From positions 1 to 63,155 of the forward strand of contig JAPSJS010000013.1 in the NCBI GenBank assembly GCA_031178065.1: a DNA stretch of 63,155 nt. The letters are read 5' to 3'. How positions within the stretch are numbered: position 1 is the stretch's first letter; each line of letters begins with the position of its first letter. Source of the stretch: Altererythrobacter sp. (lineage in GTDB: Bacteria; Pseudomonadota; Alphaproteobacteria; Sphingomonadales; Sphingomonadaceae). A program made the translations under genes and the position numbers. The notes under the pieces are model-generated. The model did no database searches and was not told where the DNA came from. It saw nothing but the letters and a program-made list of their open reading frames with translations. This document shows positions 42,247 to 51,464 of the stretch, piece by piece.

Positions 42247-42818
42247 ACGGCTCCCAGGAGGAGCGCGGGCAGGGCCGCGCAGGCGGTGACGGCGAGGTAG
42301 ACGATCTGGCGCTTCCGGCTTGCGGTCATGAGTAGCGTGAAGGCGAGCACGGTCCACACCACGGGCGTCGCGAAAAGGGCGAGGACGTTCGCATTCGCCT
42401 CACCCGCGCCCATCGCTGCAGCGAGCCAGCGGACACCCACGGCGAAGGCGATCGAGCTCAGCAAGGCGGCCACGGCGACGAGAGCGCAGGTCGTCAGCCG
42501 CGCACCGATCCTCAGCGGGGCGGGGCCTTCGGGCATCATGCCGGCGCGGCGATTGGACGCCTTGGCGCGGCTCGCCGGCGCGCGGAAGCCCTCCCAGGCC
42601 AGGATCGCGCAGGCCGCGCCCATGGCCCAGAGCGAGATCACGGTGGCTCCCCAGGCCCCGGCGGCCGCCCATCCAAGGATGAGCGCGGCGAGGCAGAAGC
42701 CCCATCCGGCTGCGTTGAGTGCCGCGGAGCGCCCCTTCTGTGCCCACGAGAAACGCAGGACCGCGACCGCCACGATCGCCAGCGCCGATCCGGCGACGAT
42801 GCTCCCCGCGGCGCCCAT
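42243..42818 (-). CDS. hypothetical inner-membrane protein of the siderophore cluster
   Basis: A 191-residue protein with five or six hydrophobic helices (SIVAGSALAIVAVAVLRF, GWGFCLAALILGWAAAGAWG, VVWTVLAFTLLMTA) and short loops. I do not recognise the family. Coupled at its start to the TonB receptor (TGATG) and at its end to the PepSY gene, so its role is very likely in iron uptake. Confidence 0.7.
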   Translation of the reverse strand: MGAAGSIVAGSALAIVAVAVLRFSWAQKGRSAALNAAGWGFCLAALILGWAAAGAWGATVISLWAMGAACAILAWEGFRAPASRAKASNRRAGMMPEGPAPLRIGARLTTCALVAVAALLSSIAFAVGVRWLAAAMGAGEANANVLALFATPVVWTVLAFTLLMTASRKRQIVYLAVTACAALPALLLGAV

Positions 42819-45013
42819 CAGAAGCGGTAGCTCACGGTGCCGAACACGTTGCGCTCGCTGCCCATGAAGCAGTCGCCGCGTGCGAGGCAGGCGGAGTAAT
42901 AGCGCTTGTCGAACAGGTTCGTCGCGTTGATCGCGAAGCTCCAGCGGTTCCAGCTCACCTCCGCAAAGGCATCGGCGAGCGTGAACGCGGGCGTGACAAT
43001 CCCCTCCGGGAAGGCCGGTCCATGCGACCGGTTCTTCCCGACATGGCGCATACCGCCGCCGAGCAGGAGCGAGGCTTGGTCGGACAGGGCGAACTGCTTG
43101 GTCGCCCAGAGCGAGGCGTTGAACTTCGGCACGTTGTCGAGCTGCTGGTCCGTGCCGGCGATCTCAGCCTCGTTGTAGCTGGCGTTGGCGATCAGGTTCA
43201 GGTTGCCGGGCAGGGTGGCGTTGCCCTCGAACTCGATGCCCTTGGAGGTCATCGAACCGATCTGGATTTGGTCGAACGGATCGGGCGTGCTGTCGTCGGA
43301 GACGGGACGGTTGGTCTCCTTGATGTGATAGCCGGTGACGGTCACCAGGATCGCATCGGTCGGATGAAACTTGATCCCGGCCTCGTACTGATGGCCTTGC
43401 TTGGGCACGAAGGGGTTGCCGTTGCTGGCGGTGCCAGCGATGGGCTCGAAGCTTTCGGTATAGCTGACGAAGGGCGAGAGGCCCGGTACGATCTCGGCGA
43501 TCAGACCGGCGCGGAAAGTGGTCGCGGCGTCTTCCTGCCGTGCATTGTTGAAGCTGCGCGAGCTGGTCCAGTCGCGCCGCGCGCCGAGCACCAGGGAGAC
43601 CCGGTCGAAGAAGCGGATCTGGTCCTGCAGATAGACGCCGATCTGGTCCTGCTTCACGTCCTCCGACGGGCCGGACGGCTGCGGCAGGTCGCCGCCGAAG
43701 TCCGACAGCGCCTCGTAATCGATGTCGTAGATGTCGATGTATTCCATCCCGAAACCACCGACCTTGCGGACCCGGTTGAAGCTGAAATCGACACCGGCAA
43801 GCACGACGTGCTCCACGTTCGCGCCGGTGTTGAAGTTGAACTGGACGTTGTTGTCGGTCGAAAAGATTTCCATCCGCGCGCGCGTGCCGTCGGCATAGAG
43901 GCCGATCGTGCGCTGGTCCGGGTCGGCGAAGGGGCAGCCGGTGGCCGGATCGATGATCGTGTCGCCGTCTGCGTCCACAGGAGGGCGCCCGGTGGTGGGG
44001 TCCAACAGGACGAAGGGGTTTGCGGGGTTGCAGTAGCTGTCTGGATAGTGCGTCAGGTAGATCACATCGCTGTCGATGTAGCGGGCCTTGAGATTGAGCC
44101 GCGCGGTGTCGCCGAAGCGATGCTCGAACAGTGCAGTGCCCTGCAGCAGGCGGCCATCGTAGCGGTCCCAGCCGGGCTTGCCGATGAACAAGTCGTTTGG
44201 AAGCTGTCCGTTCGGATTGGGCAAAATCGTGCCGACGAGCGGGAGGAACTGCACCGTCGAACCGCCGTCGTCCTCCTGATAGAGGCCGATCAGTGTGAAA
44301 TCGGTGTCGGGTGAAGGCTGGAAAGTCAGCGAGGGTGAGACGAGCACCCGGTCGTCGGGCACGAAGTCGGTCTGCGTGCCCGAATCGCGCACGCGGGCGA
44401 CGATGCGTGCTGCGAGGTTGTCGGTCAGCGGTCCGGTGAGGTCGGCGAGCGCTTCCTTACGGTCGTAGGAGCCGTAGCGGACCGAGACCTCGCCCCCGGC
44501 CGTAAACTCGGGCCGCTTGGAAACGAGATTCATGATCCCGCCCAGCGCGCCCTGGCCGAACAGAACCGAGGCGGGGCCGCGCACCAGCTCGACCTGGTCG
44601 AAGTTGTACGGATCGGCACGGATTGTCGCGTAATAGCTGAACACGTCACGCATGCCGTCGCGGAACTGGAGCGCGTTGATCCCGCGGACGAACGCGCCAT
44701 CGGTGCGGCTGTCGGGCCCGTAAGGATTGGCAGTGACGCCCGAGACGTAGTTGAGCGTGTCGCTGACCGAGATGGCACCCTGGGCGAGATAGAGCTCGTC
44801 GTCGATGATCGTGATCGGCTGGGGCGTCTCGATGATCGGCGTGTCGGTCTTGGTTGCGGTGCTGCTTTCCTGGCGCGCGCCGGTGACGACGATCTGGCGC
44901 TGCTCGTCGGCCGCGTAGGCCGCCTCCGCCGCGGCATCGTCGGCCGCGAGGGCAGGCACTGGCACCAGAGCGGTCGCACAGAGAACGGAAAGCCGGAAAA
45001 GTCGCATGAACAC
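42818..45013 (-). CDS. TonB-dependent siderophore receptor (ferrichrome/hydroxamate type)
   Basis: A 731-residue outer-membrane receptor. Signal peptide (FRLSVLCATALVPVPALA), TonB box region QIVVTGAR, plug domain (TPQPITIIDDELY, DTLNYVSGVTANPYGPDSRT, FVRGINALQFRDGMRD, VELVRGPASVLFGQGALGGI), then a 22-strand barrel ending in aromatic F (VFGTVSYRF). The plug pattern is that of FhuA/FhuE-like siderophore receptors. First gene of a three-gene operon with a Fur box in its promoter. A second ATG two codons in is possible. Confidence 0.9.
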   Translation of the reverse strand: MFMRLFRLSVLCATALVPVPALAADDAAAEAAYAADEQRQIVVTGARQESSTATKTDTPIIETPQPITIIDDELYLAQGAISVSDTLNYVSGVTANPYGPDSRTDGAFVRGINALQFRDGMRDVFSYYATIRADPYNFDQVELVRGPASVLFGQGALGGIMNLVSKRPEFTAGGEVSVRYGSYDRKEALADLTGPLTDNLAARIVARVRDSGTQTDFVPDDRVLVSPSLTFQPSPDTDFTLIGLYQEDDGGSTVQFLPLVGTILPNPNGQLPNDLFIGKPGWDRYDGRLLQGTALFEHRFGDTARLNLKARYIDSDVIYLTHYPDSYCNPANPFVLLDPTTGRPPVDADGDTIIDPATGCPFADPDQRTIGLYADGTRARMEIFSTDNNVQFNFNTGANVEHVVLAGVDFSFNRVRKVGGFGMEYIDIYDIDYEALSDFGGDLPQPSGPSEDVKQDQIGVYLQDQIRFFDRVSLVLGARRDWTSSRSFNNARQEDAATTFRAGLIAEIVPGLSPFVSYTESFEPIAGTASNGNPFVPKQGHQYEAGIKFHPTDAILVTVTGYHIKETNRPVSDDSTPDPFDQIQIGSMTSKGIEFEGNATLPGNLNLIANASYNEAEIAGTDQQLDNVPKFNASLWATKQFALSDQASLLLGGGMRHVGKNRSHGPAFPEGIVTPAFTLADAFAEVSWNRWSFAINATNLFDKRYYSACLARGDCFMGSERNVFGTVSYRF

Positions 45014-45044
45014 CCCTTGAACCTGAACTTGGCGGCACGGCTAA

Positions 45045-45059
45045 TGCGAGTCACTCGCA
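45045..45059 (-). promoter_or_regulatory. Fur box in the siderophore receptor promoter
   Basis: TGCGAGT-C-ACTCGCA, a perfect 7-1-7 inverted repeat. On the minus strand it fills the spacer between TTGCAA and TAGCCG (17-bp spacing), where Fur-Fe would block RNA polymerase. Confidence 0.68.
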
Positions 45060-45125
45060 CTTGCAAGTACGATGTTGGATTTTTATGGGCAGGATTGGTT
45101 GTGCGCCTCTCGATTCCGCACACAA

Positions 45126-45153
45126 GAAGGGCGGCGCAGGACGCCGCCCCTTC
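45126..45153 (-). terminator. hairpin after the DUF6607 gene
   Basis: GAAGGGCGGCG (45126-45136) and CGCCGCCCCTTC (45142-45153) around a 5-base loop, with one bulged base. It lies 33 bp after the DUF6607 stop. No strong T-run. Confidence 0.5.
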
Positions 45154-45185
45154 AGTTCGCGCTCGCGCGTGTATCTTCCGCGCGG

Positions 45186-46178
45186 TCAGAGCGTGCCGGT
45201 ATGCGTCTCGATCAGGCCGCTTGCCTCGGCGATCGCATCGCTTGCGGTAACGGTGCCGTCCTGGATCTCGTCTGCGAGCTCGAGCAAGCGCCCGCTGATG
45301 ACCGTCCCGGTGTTTGCCTCTTCTTCGATGGCAATCCCGCCCTTCGTTCCCGCGACTTCGTCCCACTTGGTGCGCACCGCGGCCCAGTAATCCTTGGTTG
45401 CGGTCCAGTACGCGTCGGCGGCCGAAACTTCATAGCCGTCGAACTTGGTATAAGTGTTGAGCACGTATTCCTGCACCACCGGTTGCAGCTCGTCGGCACC
45501 GCCTTCGGCGGGCATCATCTTGGTGTTGTCCTGCCAGTGGATCCAGCCGGTCGGGGTGAGCTGGTGCCGGTTGATCGCCGCGTAGCGGTCGTAAATCGGA
45601 TCACGCACCGCATCGCGACGGGCGAGCGGGCGCCAAGTCCAGTTGGAGCGCCAGCGGCGAATGCCGTGGGTCGTCTCCCATTCGCCCCAGCCGGCGTAGC
45701 GCGGGCTGTCGTCGACCTGGTAGACGGTCTGAGACCAGCGGCCGTTGCGCATGCGCTCGGGCACGTCGGTCCACTCCCAGCGGCCGGGGCCGGCGTAGGC
45801 GAGGATCTTGGCCGGCTCGTATTCCCAGTCCTGCCGCCAGTGCTTGATGACGAAGGTCTCGCCCTCGTGCTCGGCAACGAGCAGGTGCTGGAGCACGATC
45901 TTCGTGCCGGTATCCTCGATAACGCGGACGGATTCATGCCCGCCGGAGATCTTGCGATCGAGCGGCTGATAGCTCTCCGTCCACGGCGTCGACTCCTGCA
46001 TGTCGAAGCGTACCTTGTAGTCGCCCGCCATCGCGAGGATTGTCGCGCGGTCCTGCTCGAACATCGCCGTCTCCACCGCCTCGCCGCGGTCGGCGATCGG
46101 GCCGTCGGCGAGCGCCGGCGAGGTCACGAGTGCAATGGCGAGCAGCGCGGAGCCGATGAAAGTCCTGGTCTTGGTCAT
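45186..46178 (-). CDS. DUF6607 family exported protein, haem-uptake partner
   Basis: A 330-residue protein with a signal peptide (RTFIGSALLAIALVTSPALA). The mature part is rich in tryptophan (FVIKHWRQDWEYEPAKILAY, WEWTDVPERMRNGRWSQTVY, GIRRWRSNWTWRPLARRD), as in DUF6607. These genes regularly follow TonB-dependent haem-type receptors; here the receptor stop is 14 bp upstream. A periplasmic or outer-membrane role in haem or iron handling is inferred from context. Confidence 0.8.
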   Translation of the reverse strand: MTKTRTFIGSALLAIALVTSPALADGPIADRGEAVETAMFEQDRATILAMAGDYKVRFDMQESTPWTESYQPLDRKISGGHESVRVIEDTGTKIVLQHLLVAEHEGETFVIKHWRQDWEYEPAKILAYAGPGRWEWTDVPERMRNGRWSQTVYQVDDSPRYAGWGEWETTHGIRRWRSNWTWRPLARRDAVRDPIYDRYAAINRHQLTPTGWIHWQDNTKMMPAEGGADELQPVVQEYVLNTYTKFDGYEVSAADAYWTATKDYWAAVRTKWDEVAGTKGGIAIEEEANTGTVISGRLLELADEIQDGTVTASDAIAEASGLIETHTGTL

Positions 46179-46192
46179 GTTCGTTTCCCCTC

Positions 46193-48463
46193 TTAGAATT
46201 GGAAGCTGAGCGAGATGCTCGCGTTGCGGCCGGGCCGCGTGTAGGCGTCTATGGCGCGCGCATCGGCCGCCAGTCCGCGCACGTCCGACCAGTAGGCGTA
46301 TGTCTCGTCGGTCAGGTTGAAGACACCGGCGCGCAGCTTGATGGCGTCGGTCAGCGCGATGAAGGCGGTGGCGTCGAGAATGGTGAAGGCGCCCGGCCGG
46401 TAGCACTCCGCCGAACAGACACCTGCCGCATCGTCGCGCGACTTGCGCGCATGGTGCGTCGCGATCAGCTCCGCACCGAAGCGGCCCGCCGGCTCGCGGT
46501 AGCCCAGGCCTGCGACGAAATTGAGCGGGTCGACCGTATCGAGCGGACGCCGCGCCTCACCCGGTGAGAGGATGTCGCCATCGGCATAGGCGATAGCGAA
46601 CCGGCCATAGACGCCGCTGTCCATGGTGTAAGTGGCCTTAGCCTCAAGCCCTTCGATCTCGACGCGGTCGTAATTGACGAACTGGTAGATCGCGGGATCG
46701 GCGGGCGTGAACGATCCGCTCACGACCTGCTGACTGATGAAGTCGTCGTAGTCGGCATGGAAGGCGGCCAGGGAGAGCGAGACCGCGTCGCTGGTGAAAC
46801 GGACGCCGGCTTCCCAGCTTTCGCTGCGCTCCGGGCCGAGGTCCGAGTTCGGCGCGGAGATGTAGCCGTGCGCGAGATTGCCGAAGAAGTTGTTCACCTG
46901 GCTGGGCGTCGGGGCGCGGAAACCCTGCGCATAGTTGCCGAACAGCAGCACGCCCTCCGCCAGCCGAGCGGTCACGCCGAGCTTGGGCGACAGGCGGCTG
47001 TCCTTCTGCCCGGCGCCCTGGAAGTCGGGCAGTAGCGGGTCGTCCGACGGGTCGAGCTCGTAGAAGTCGAAACGGAGCGCGGGGAAGATCGTGAGCGCGC
47101 CGCCGAACAGCGCGATCTCGTCGGCAAGGAACACACCGCCCAGCGTGAAGTCGGTGACCGGGAAGGCGCGGGTCGGGAACGTCTCGCCCGCCGGCGGTTC
47201 GGTGCCGTCGCGCAGACCTTCCTGGCGGGTGAAGCTGACGTCACCCCCGAAGGCCAGCGTGTGCGTGAGCGGCCCGGTCGGGAACGTGCTGCGCGCTTCG
47301 GCAGCGGCGCCGTAAACACGGTTCTCGAATGTGTTGAGGCGCTCGCGGTCGGGCACCGGCGTGCGCACCTCGCGGGTGAACTGCACGTCCTCACCGTCCT
47401 GAAAGTAAACGGCGACGTGGGCGTAGTCGATCGCGCCTGTACCTTCGCCCGTGAAGGTCCAGTCGAGCGAGAGGCGGGTGCGGTCGGTCTTGTCGTGCGC
47501 GTTCAGATCGTCGACGTTCCACACCGGCGTCGGTCCGAAGAGGTATGCCGGCCCTTCGCCCGAGAGAATATCGCTGAACAGCTCGCTCTCAAGGTACTCG
47601 CCCGTCAGCCGCACGCGGTGCGCGCCGCTTTCCCACACGAGCTTGCCGAGCAGCGCGTTCGAGTGGCCGTCCTGCGGGTTAGGGAGCGTCCGCTCCTCGC
47701 CGATGCCGCCGACGGTGCCCTTGTTGTCGAGTTCCTCGAAGTCGCGGCGAGTGTAGGCAACCAGCGCCGACCAGTCGCCGCTGCGGCCTGCCAGCGCGGC
47801 GGTTTCGGCGAACTCCTCGTCGGCGCTCGAGTATGAGGCGCGCACGAAGCCGCCAACCGACTTGCCCGCATCGATCAGATCCGCGGGATCGCTGGTGGTG
47901 AAACTGACTGCGCCGGCCAAGCCGTCGCTGCCGTAGAGCGCCGAGGCCGGGCCGCGCAGGATTTCGACCGACTTGACCAGCGAGACGTCGGTATAGCCGC
48001 CGCGGCCGGCTTCCTGCGCGCCGAAGGTGAAGCCTTGCGGACTGCGTATGCCGTCTACCTGGATCAGCACGCGGTTGCCGCCGATCCCGCGGATCACGAA
48101 GTCCTCGTTGCGGGCGCGGCCCGTGGTGCCCAGCGCTGCACCAAAGCGAGCCGGGGCGCGGCGGACCGAGACGCCGGGCTCGTAGCGGACCAGGTCCTTG
48201 ATGTCGGTCGCGATCGTAGCCGCTATCTCCTCGTCGGTGATGACGGTCACGGTCGCCGGCACGTCGTCGATCGAGACGGGGGTGCGGGTCGCCGTGACCA
48301 CGATGTGCGGATCGCGCTCGGCGCTTGTGGAGTCGTTCGCCGTATCTTCGGCCGCCAGCGCAGCGCCCGCGCCGAGCACCGTCAGCGCAATCCCCGCCGA
48401 TGCACACAACCACCTGCCGGATCGCGCCGCGATCCGCAGCCCGTTCCTCGAACCTTCTCTCAT
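46193..48463 (-). CDS. TonB-dependent haem/haemoglobin-type receptor
   Basis: A 756-residue outer-membrane receptor. Signal peptide, HIVVTATRTPVSIDDVPATV at the TonB box and plug start, GIGGNRVLIQVDGIRSPQGF, VEILRGPASALYGSDGLAGA, then a barrel containing GFRAPTPSQVNNFFGNLAHG (the FRAP box with a nearby histidine) and a terminal SLSFQF. FRAP boxes mark haem and haemoglobin receptors (HemR/HmuR family). The ATG at 48463 has AGGGG upstream; a longer frame would break the signal. Forms an operon with the DUF6607 gene and is Fur-controlled. Confidence 0.88.
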   Translation of the reverse strand: MREGSRNGLRIAARSGRWLCASAGIALTVLGAGAALAAEDTANDSTSAERDPHIVVTATRTPVSIDDVPATVTVITDEEIAATIATDIKDLVRYEPGVSVRRAPARFGAALGTTGRARNEDFVIRGIGGNRVLIQVDGIRSPQGFTFGAQEAGRGGYTDVSLVKSVEILRGPASALYGSDGLAGAVSFTTSDPADLIDAGKSVGGFVRASYSSADEEFAETAALAGRSGDWSALVAYTRRDFEELDNKGTVGGIGEERTLPNPQDGHSNALLGKLVWESGAHRVRLTGEYLESELFSDILSGEGPAYLFGPTPVWNVDDLNAHDKTDRTRLSLDWTFTGEGTGAIDYAHVAVYFQDGEDVQFTREVRTPVPDRERLNTFENRVYGAAAEARSTFPTGPLTHTLAFGGDVSFTRQEGLRDGTEPPAGETFPTRAFPVTDFTLGGVFLADEIALFGGALTIFPALRFDFYELDPSDDPLLPDFQGAGQKDSRLSPKLGVTARLAEGVLLFGNYAQGFRAPTPSQVNNFFGNLAHGYISAPNSDLGPERSESWEAGVRFTSDAVSLSLAAFHADYDDFISQQVVSGSFTPADPAIYQFVNYDRVEIEGLEAKATYTMDSGVYGRFAIAYADGDILSPGEARRPLDTVDPLNFVAGLGYREPAGRFGAELIATHHARKSRDDAAGVCSAECYRPGAFTILDATAFIALTDAIKLRAGVFNLTDETYAYWSDVRGLAADARAIDAYTRPGRNASISLSFQF

Positions 48464-48486
48464 CGGAGCCCCTGTTCTTCTATTAT

Positions 48487-48527
48487 TGATAATGATTCGC
48501 ACTAGAATCAGTGTAGGCGTGCGTCAA
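48487..48527 (-). promoter_or_regulatory. promoter and Fur box of the haem receptor operon
   Basis: Minus strand: TTGACG (complement of 48522-48527), 17 bp, TAGTGC (complement of 48499-48504). The 7-1-7 box TGATAAT-G-ATTCGCA (48487-48501) overlaps the -10 element and start site, as expected for Fur repression. Confidence 0.65.
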
Positions 48528-48693
48528 GCATGATCATTGCTGGCAGGGGCGGACCTCGCGCGTGTCTCAGCAAGGCCTTGATAATTACGGTTTTGTAGGA
48601 GGGCCAAGCCTAGAGAGCTCCTCTCACAAAAACCTGTGGTCCGTCGCTTCTCGGGAATTTTCTGCACAGACACCCTTGCATTCAGTCTGCTAA

Positions 48694-48708
48694 TGCGAAT
48701 AATTCTCA
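48694..48708 (+). promoter_or_regulatory. Fur box of the divergent small gene
   Basis: TGCGAAT-A-ATTCTCA, one position off the 7-1-7 Fur consensus. It overlaps a possible promoter TTGCAT (48677-48682), 17 bp, ATAATT, and lies 20 bp before the start codon at 48729. Confidence 0.62.
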
Positions 48709-48728
48709 ACAATGCTAAGGAGAGTAAT

Positions 48729-49199
48729 GTGGCGATAGGCAGGGACACGTTCGCGCAAGGCGTCATCATCAGGCTCTTCCGCGCCTGGTCGGCACAGGTC
48801 GAAGCCGGGCATGCGCCGATGGAGCGTCTGCAGGAAATCGTCGCGCCGCTCGGCTTGCCGGATGAGACCGCGATCGCCTGTGCAAGCCTGTTCGAGCTCA
48901 TTGAGGGGCATCTGGGGCGGCGGCTCGTCCGCGAATCCTGCTGCAGCCGGCGGCTGTCGCCCGATGAAAGCGCGCTGCTCGGCGTGCTTCGTGTGGCTCC
49001 GTCGCTCTCGGCCGTTGCCGGCACCACGGCGGTTCCCCATGGGCTCCCCGGCGCGATTATCTGGGCGGTGATCTCCGTGCGCCAGGCGCTCGGCATGACG
49101 GAGCCGGACGACGGCCCGGACGAGGCGTCGCAGGGGCGGTTCCCAGCCTGCCCGTTCTCCCCGCGCGTTCATACCGCGGAGGCGCTTCATGGCCTTTGA
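48729..49199 (+). CDS. hypothetical protein resembling DUF6628, Fur-controlled
   Basis: A 156-residue protein (MAIGRDTFAQGVIIRLFRAW, then CCSRRLSPDESALLGVLRVA). The double-cysteine followed by an RxLSPDE-type helix resembles small sphingomonad proteins of the DUF6628 type; the match is from memory of the pattern and is not certain. GTG start with AAGGAGAG 4 bp before it. The Fur box and its place opposite the haem receptor suggest iron-related regulation or metabolism. Overlaps the next gene by 11 bp. Confidence 0.62.
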   Translation: MAIGRDTFAQGVIIRLFRAWSAQVEAGHAPMERLQEIVAPLGLPDETAIACASLFELIEGHLGRRLVRESCCSRRLSPDESALLGVLRVAPSLSAVAGTTAVPHGLPGAIIWAVISVRQALGMTEPDDGPDEASQGRFPACPFSPRVHTAEALHGL

Positions 49200-49602
49200 T
49201 CTCGCCGCACTGACCAGCACGCCCGACTTGCGCGAGGTGTCGCCAATCCACGCCCGGCTGGTCGGAGCGATGCGCTACACCCACGTTGCGCGCCGGGTGG
49301 ACACCTACTCGCATGCGGACCTTGCCCGGTGGCTCGGGACCCCGTGCGCGGTGCAGAGCTTTCACGTCTTCCTCGATGAGGCGGGCCGCTCCTGGCCCGA
49401 TCCGATCGCGCTCAATCCGCCGTGCCAGCCGCTCTTCAGCTACGACGAGATGCTGCTCGTCGATCTCGCAACCGCCGCCGCGCGCAACGATCGCGACGCA
49501 TTCGACGCCTTCGTACGCGACATGGTCGGCCTGAGTGGCCGCAACGCCCTCTGGAGCGCCGCACGCCGGCTGATGCGCTATCTCACGACAGTGGTCGGCT
49601 GA
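49189..49602 (+). CDS. hypothetical protein co-transcribed with the Fur-controlled gene
   Basis: A 137-residue protein (AMRYTHVARRVDTYSHADLA, CAVQSFHVFLDEAGRSWPDP, YDEMLLVDLATAAARNDRDA, LMRYLTTVVG). No family recognised. The start overlaps the end of the preceding gene, so it shares its Fur-controlled message. Confidence 0.62.
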   Translation: MAFDLAALTSTPDLREVSPIHARLVGAMRYTHVARRVDTYSHADLARWLGTPCAVQSFHVFLDEAGRSWPDPIALNPPCQPLFSYDEMLLVDLATAAARNDRDAFDAFVRDMVGLSGRNALWSAARRLMRYLTTVVG

Positions 49603-49664
49603 TCGCGCTCCGTATCGGCGCATCGTGCTTGCCCGCCGGGGGCGGCGGGCCTAGGGCGCTGGCA

Positions 49665-50585
49665 ATGGCAGACGAAGAAACGAAGAAGAGCGAACGCGAT
49701 CTCGCCGATCGCAAGTTCTACCCCGCCGACCAGGAAGCCGCTTTCTCCGACCGGGCCTCGCCCGACACGCCGCAGACGCGCCATCCGGCCTATCGCCTGG
49801 CGTTCCGCGACACGGACTTCCTGCTGCGCGACGAGCTCCGGCCAGTGCGCTTCCAGCTCGAGCTGCTGAAGCCCGAGATGCTGCTCGACGAGGCCGGAGT
49901 CGGGTCGACCCTGGTCATGTACGGCTCCGCTCGTATCCCCCCGCCCGAGTCGGTGGCCGAGGCGATGGAGGGTGCGGCGAAGCTGCCCGAGGCGGAGCGG
50001 CGCGTGGTCGAGAACCTCGCCAAGAAGGCGAAGTATTACGGTGAGGCCTACAAGCTGGCCAAGCTGGCCTCCGAAAAGTCGATCATCGAGGACGGCAAGC
50101 GGCAGTTCGTGATCTGCTCGGGCGGAGGCCCGTCGATCATGGAAGCGGCCAACAAGGGTGCGAGCGACGCGGGCGCGGAGTCGATCGGGCTCAACATCGT
50201 GCTACCGCACGAGCAGGCCCCCAACTCCTACGTCACGCCCTATCTCTCGTTCCAGTTCCACTACTTCGCGCTACGCAAGATGCACTTCCTGCTGCGAGCG
50301 AAGGCCGTGGCGGTCTTCCCTGGCGGGTTCGGCACGTTCGACGAGTTCTTCGAACTGCTCACGCTGATCCAGACCGGCAAGATGAAGCCGATGCCGATCC
50401 TGCTGTTCGGCAAGGATTTCTGGAACCGCGTGGTCGATTTCGAAGCGCTGGCGGACGAAGGTACGATCAACCACAAGGATCTCGAGCTGTTCCGCTGGTG
50501 CGAGACGGCCGAGGAAGCGTGGGAGAAGATCGCCGGCTTCTACCAGCTCGACGACTACAGTCCTCCGGGTGTCGAACCCGCTTAG
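49665..50585 (+). CDS. LOG family protein (TIGR00730 type)
   Basis: A 306-residue protein with an N-terminal extension of about 90 residues, then the Rossmann-like LOG fold: MYGSARIPPPES, FVICSGGGPSIMEAANKGA, and PGGFGTFDEFFELLTLIQTG (PGGxGTxxE). LOG proteins hydrolyse nucleotide 5'-monophosphates to free base and ribose phosphate. The bacterial role is usually nucleotide salvage. The ATG at 49665 has a weak ribosome-binding site; the open frame upstream is non-coding. Confidence 0.88.
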   Translation: MADEETKKSERDLADRKFYPADQEAAFSDRASPDTPQTRHPAYRLAFRDTDFLLRDELRPVRFQLELLKPEMLLDEAGVGSTLVMYGSARIPPPESVAEAMEGAAKLPEAERRVVENLAKKAKYYGEAYKLAKLASEKSIIEDGKRQFVICSGGGPSIMEAANKGASDAGAESIGLNIVLPHEQAPNSYVTPYLSFQFHYFALRKMHFLLRAKAVAVFPGGFGTFDEFFELLTLIQTGKMKPMPILLFGKDFWNRVVDFEALADEGTINHKDLELFRWCETAEEAWEKIAGFYQLDDYSPPGVEPA

Positions 50586-50599
50586 AGCGGACGCTGACC

Positions 50600-51397
50600 T
50601 CAGCCGCCTCCGCGCACTGCCTGGTGGCCGAGCGGGCCGCTGCCCGCGCCGAAGCCAGGCGCCTTGTGCAGCGCCTCGATGACGAACCGCCGCGCGAGGC
50701 GAATGGCATGGTCGAGCGGCTGGCCGTGGCCGAGAAGCGTCGCGATCGCGGATGCGAGCGTGCAGCCGGTACCGTGGGTGTGGCGCGTGTCGATGCGCGC
50801 ATCGTCGAACGAGGCGAAATCTCCGCTGGTATAGACGAGGCGGTCGACCACCCGCTCGCCGACTGCATGGCCGCCCTTGGCGAGCACTGCGCAGCCGTGT
50901 TCCGCCGCAAGGCTGTGCGCCGCAGCCGCGATCTCGTCCGGCGTGTCGCACGGCATGCCCGTGAGAGCAGCGAGTTCGGGCAGGTTCGGGGTTGCCAAGG
51001 TCGCGCACTTCATGAGCGCGGCGAAGGCGGCGATGGTCTCCTCGCTTGCGAGCACAGCGCCGCTGGTCGAGACCATCACCGGGTCGAACACCACGTGCCC
51101 GTCGAACCCGGCGAGCCGCTCGGCGACGGCATGGGCAGTCTCGGGCGAGCCGAGCATGCCGATCTTGATCGAGTCTGCGCCGATGTCGGACAGGCAGCTT
51201 TCGATCTGCTTCTCGACGAAGGTGACGGGGAGCAGTTCGACGCCCTGCACGCCGGTCGTGTTCTGCGCGGTGATCGCGGTGATCGCGGTCATGGCATAGC
51301 CGCCGAGCATGGTGATCGTCTTGATGTCGGCCTGGATGCCGGCGCCGCCCGAGCTGTCGGACCCGGCGATGGCGAGAATGCGGGGAGGTGTGGTCAT
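50600..51397 (-). CDS. thiD: hydroxymethylpyrimidine/phosphomethylpyrimidine kinase
   Basis: A 265-residue ribokinase-fold kinase for the pyrimidine branch of thiamine synthesis. Motifs: AIAGSDSSGGAGIQADIKTI at the N-terminus, KIGMLGS, VFDPVMVSTSGA, TPNLPELAALTG, AKGGHAVGE, and the anion hole HTHGTGCTLASAIA. Last gene of an operon after glmM and the DUF1272 gene (67 bp gap). Confidence 0.93.
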   Translation of the reverse strand: MTTPPRILAIAGSDSSGGAGIQADIKTITMLGGYAMTAITAITAQNTTGVQGVELLPVTFVEKQIESCLSDIGADSIKIGMLGSPETAHAVAERLAGFDGHVVFDPVMVSTSGAVLASEETIAAFAALMKCATLATPNLPELAALTGMPCDTPDEIAAAAHSLAAEHGCAVLAKGGHAVGERVVDRLVYTSGDFASFDDARIDTRHTHGTGCTLASAIATLLGHGQPLDHAIRLARRFVIEALHKAPGFGAGSGPLGHQAVRGGG

Positions 51398-51464
51398 GCG
51401 CGACGCCTTGCCCCCGGTACGGGGCGAAGTCGAGATGCGTCTCGCCTGCCGGTGCGGACGGCGA

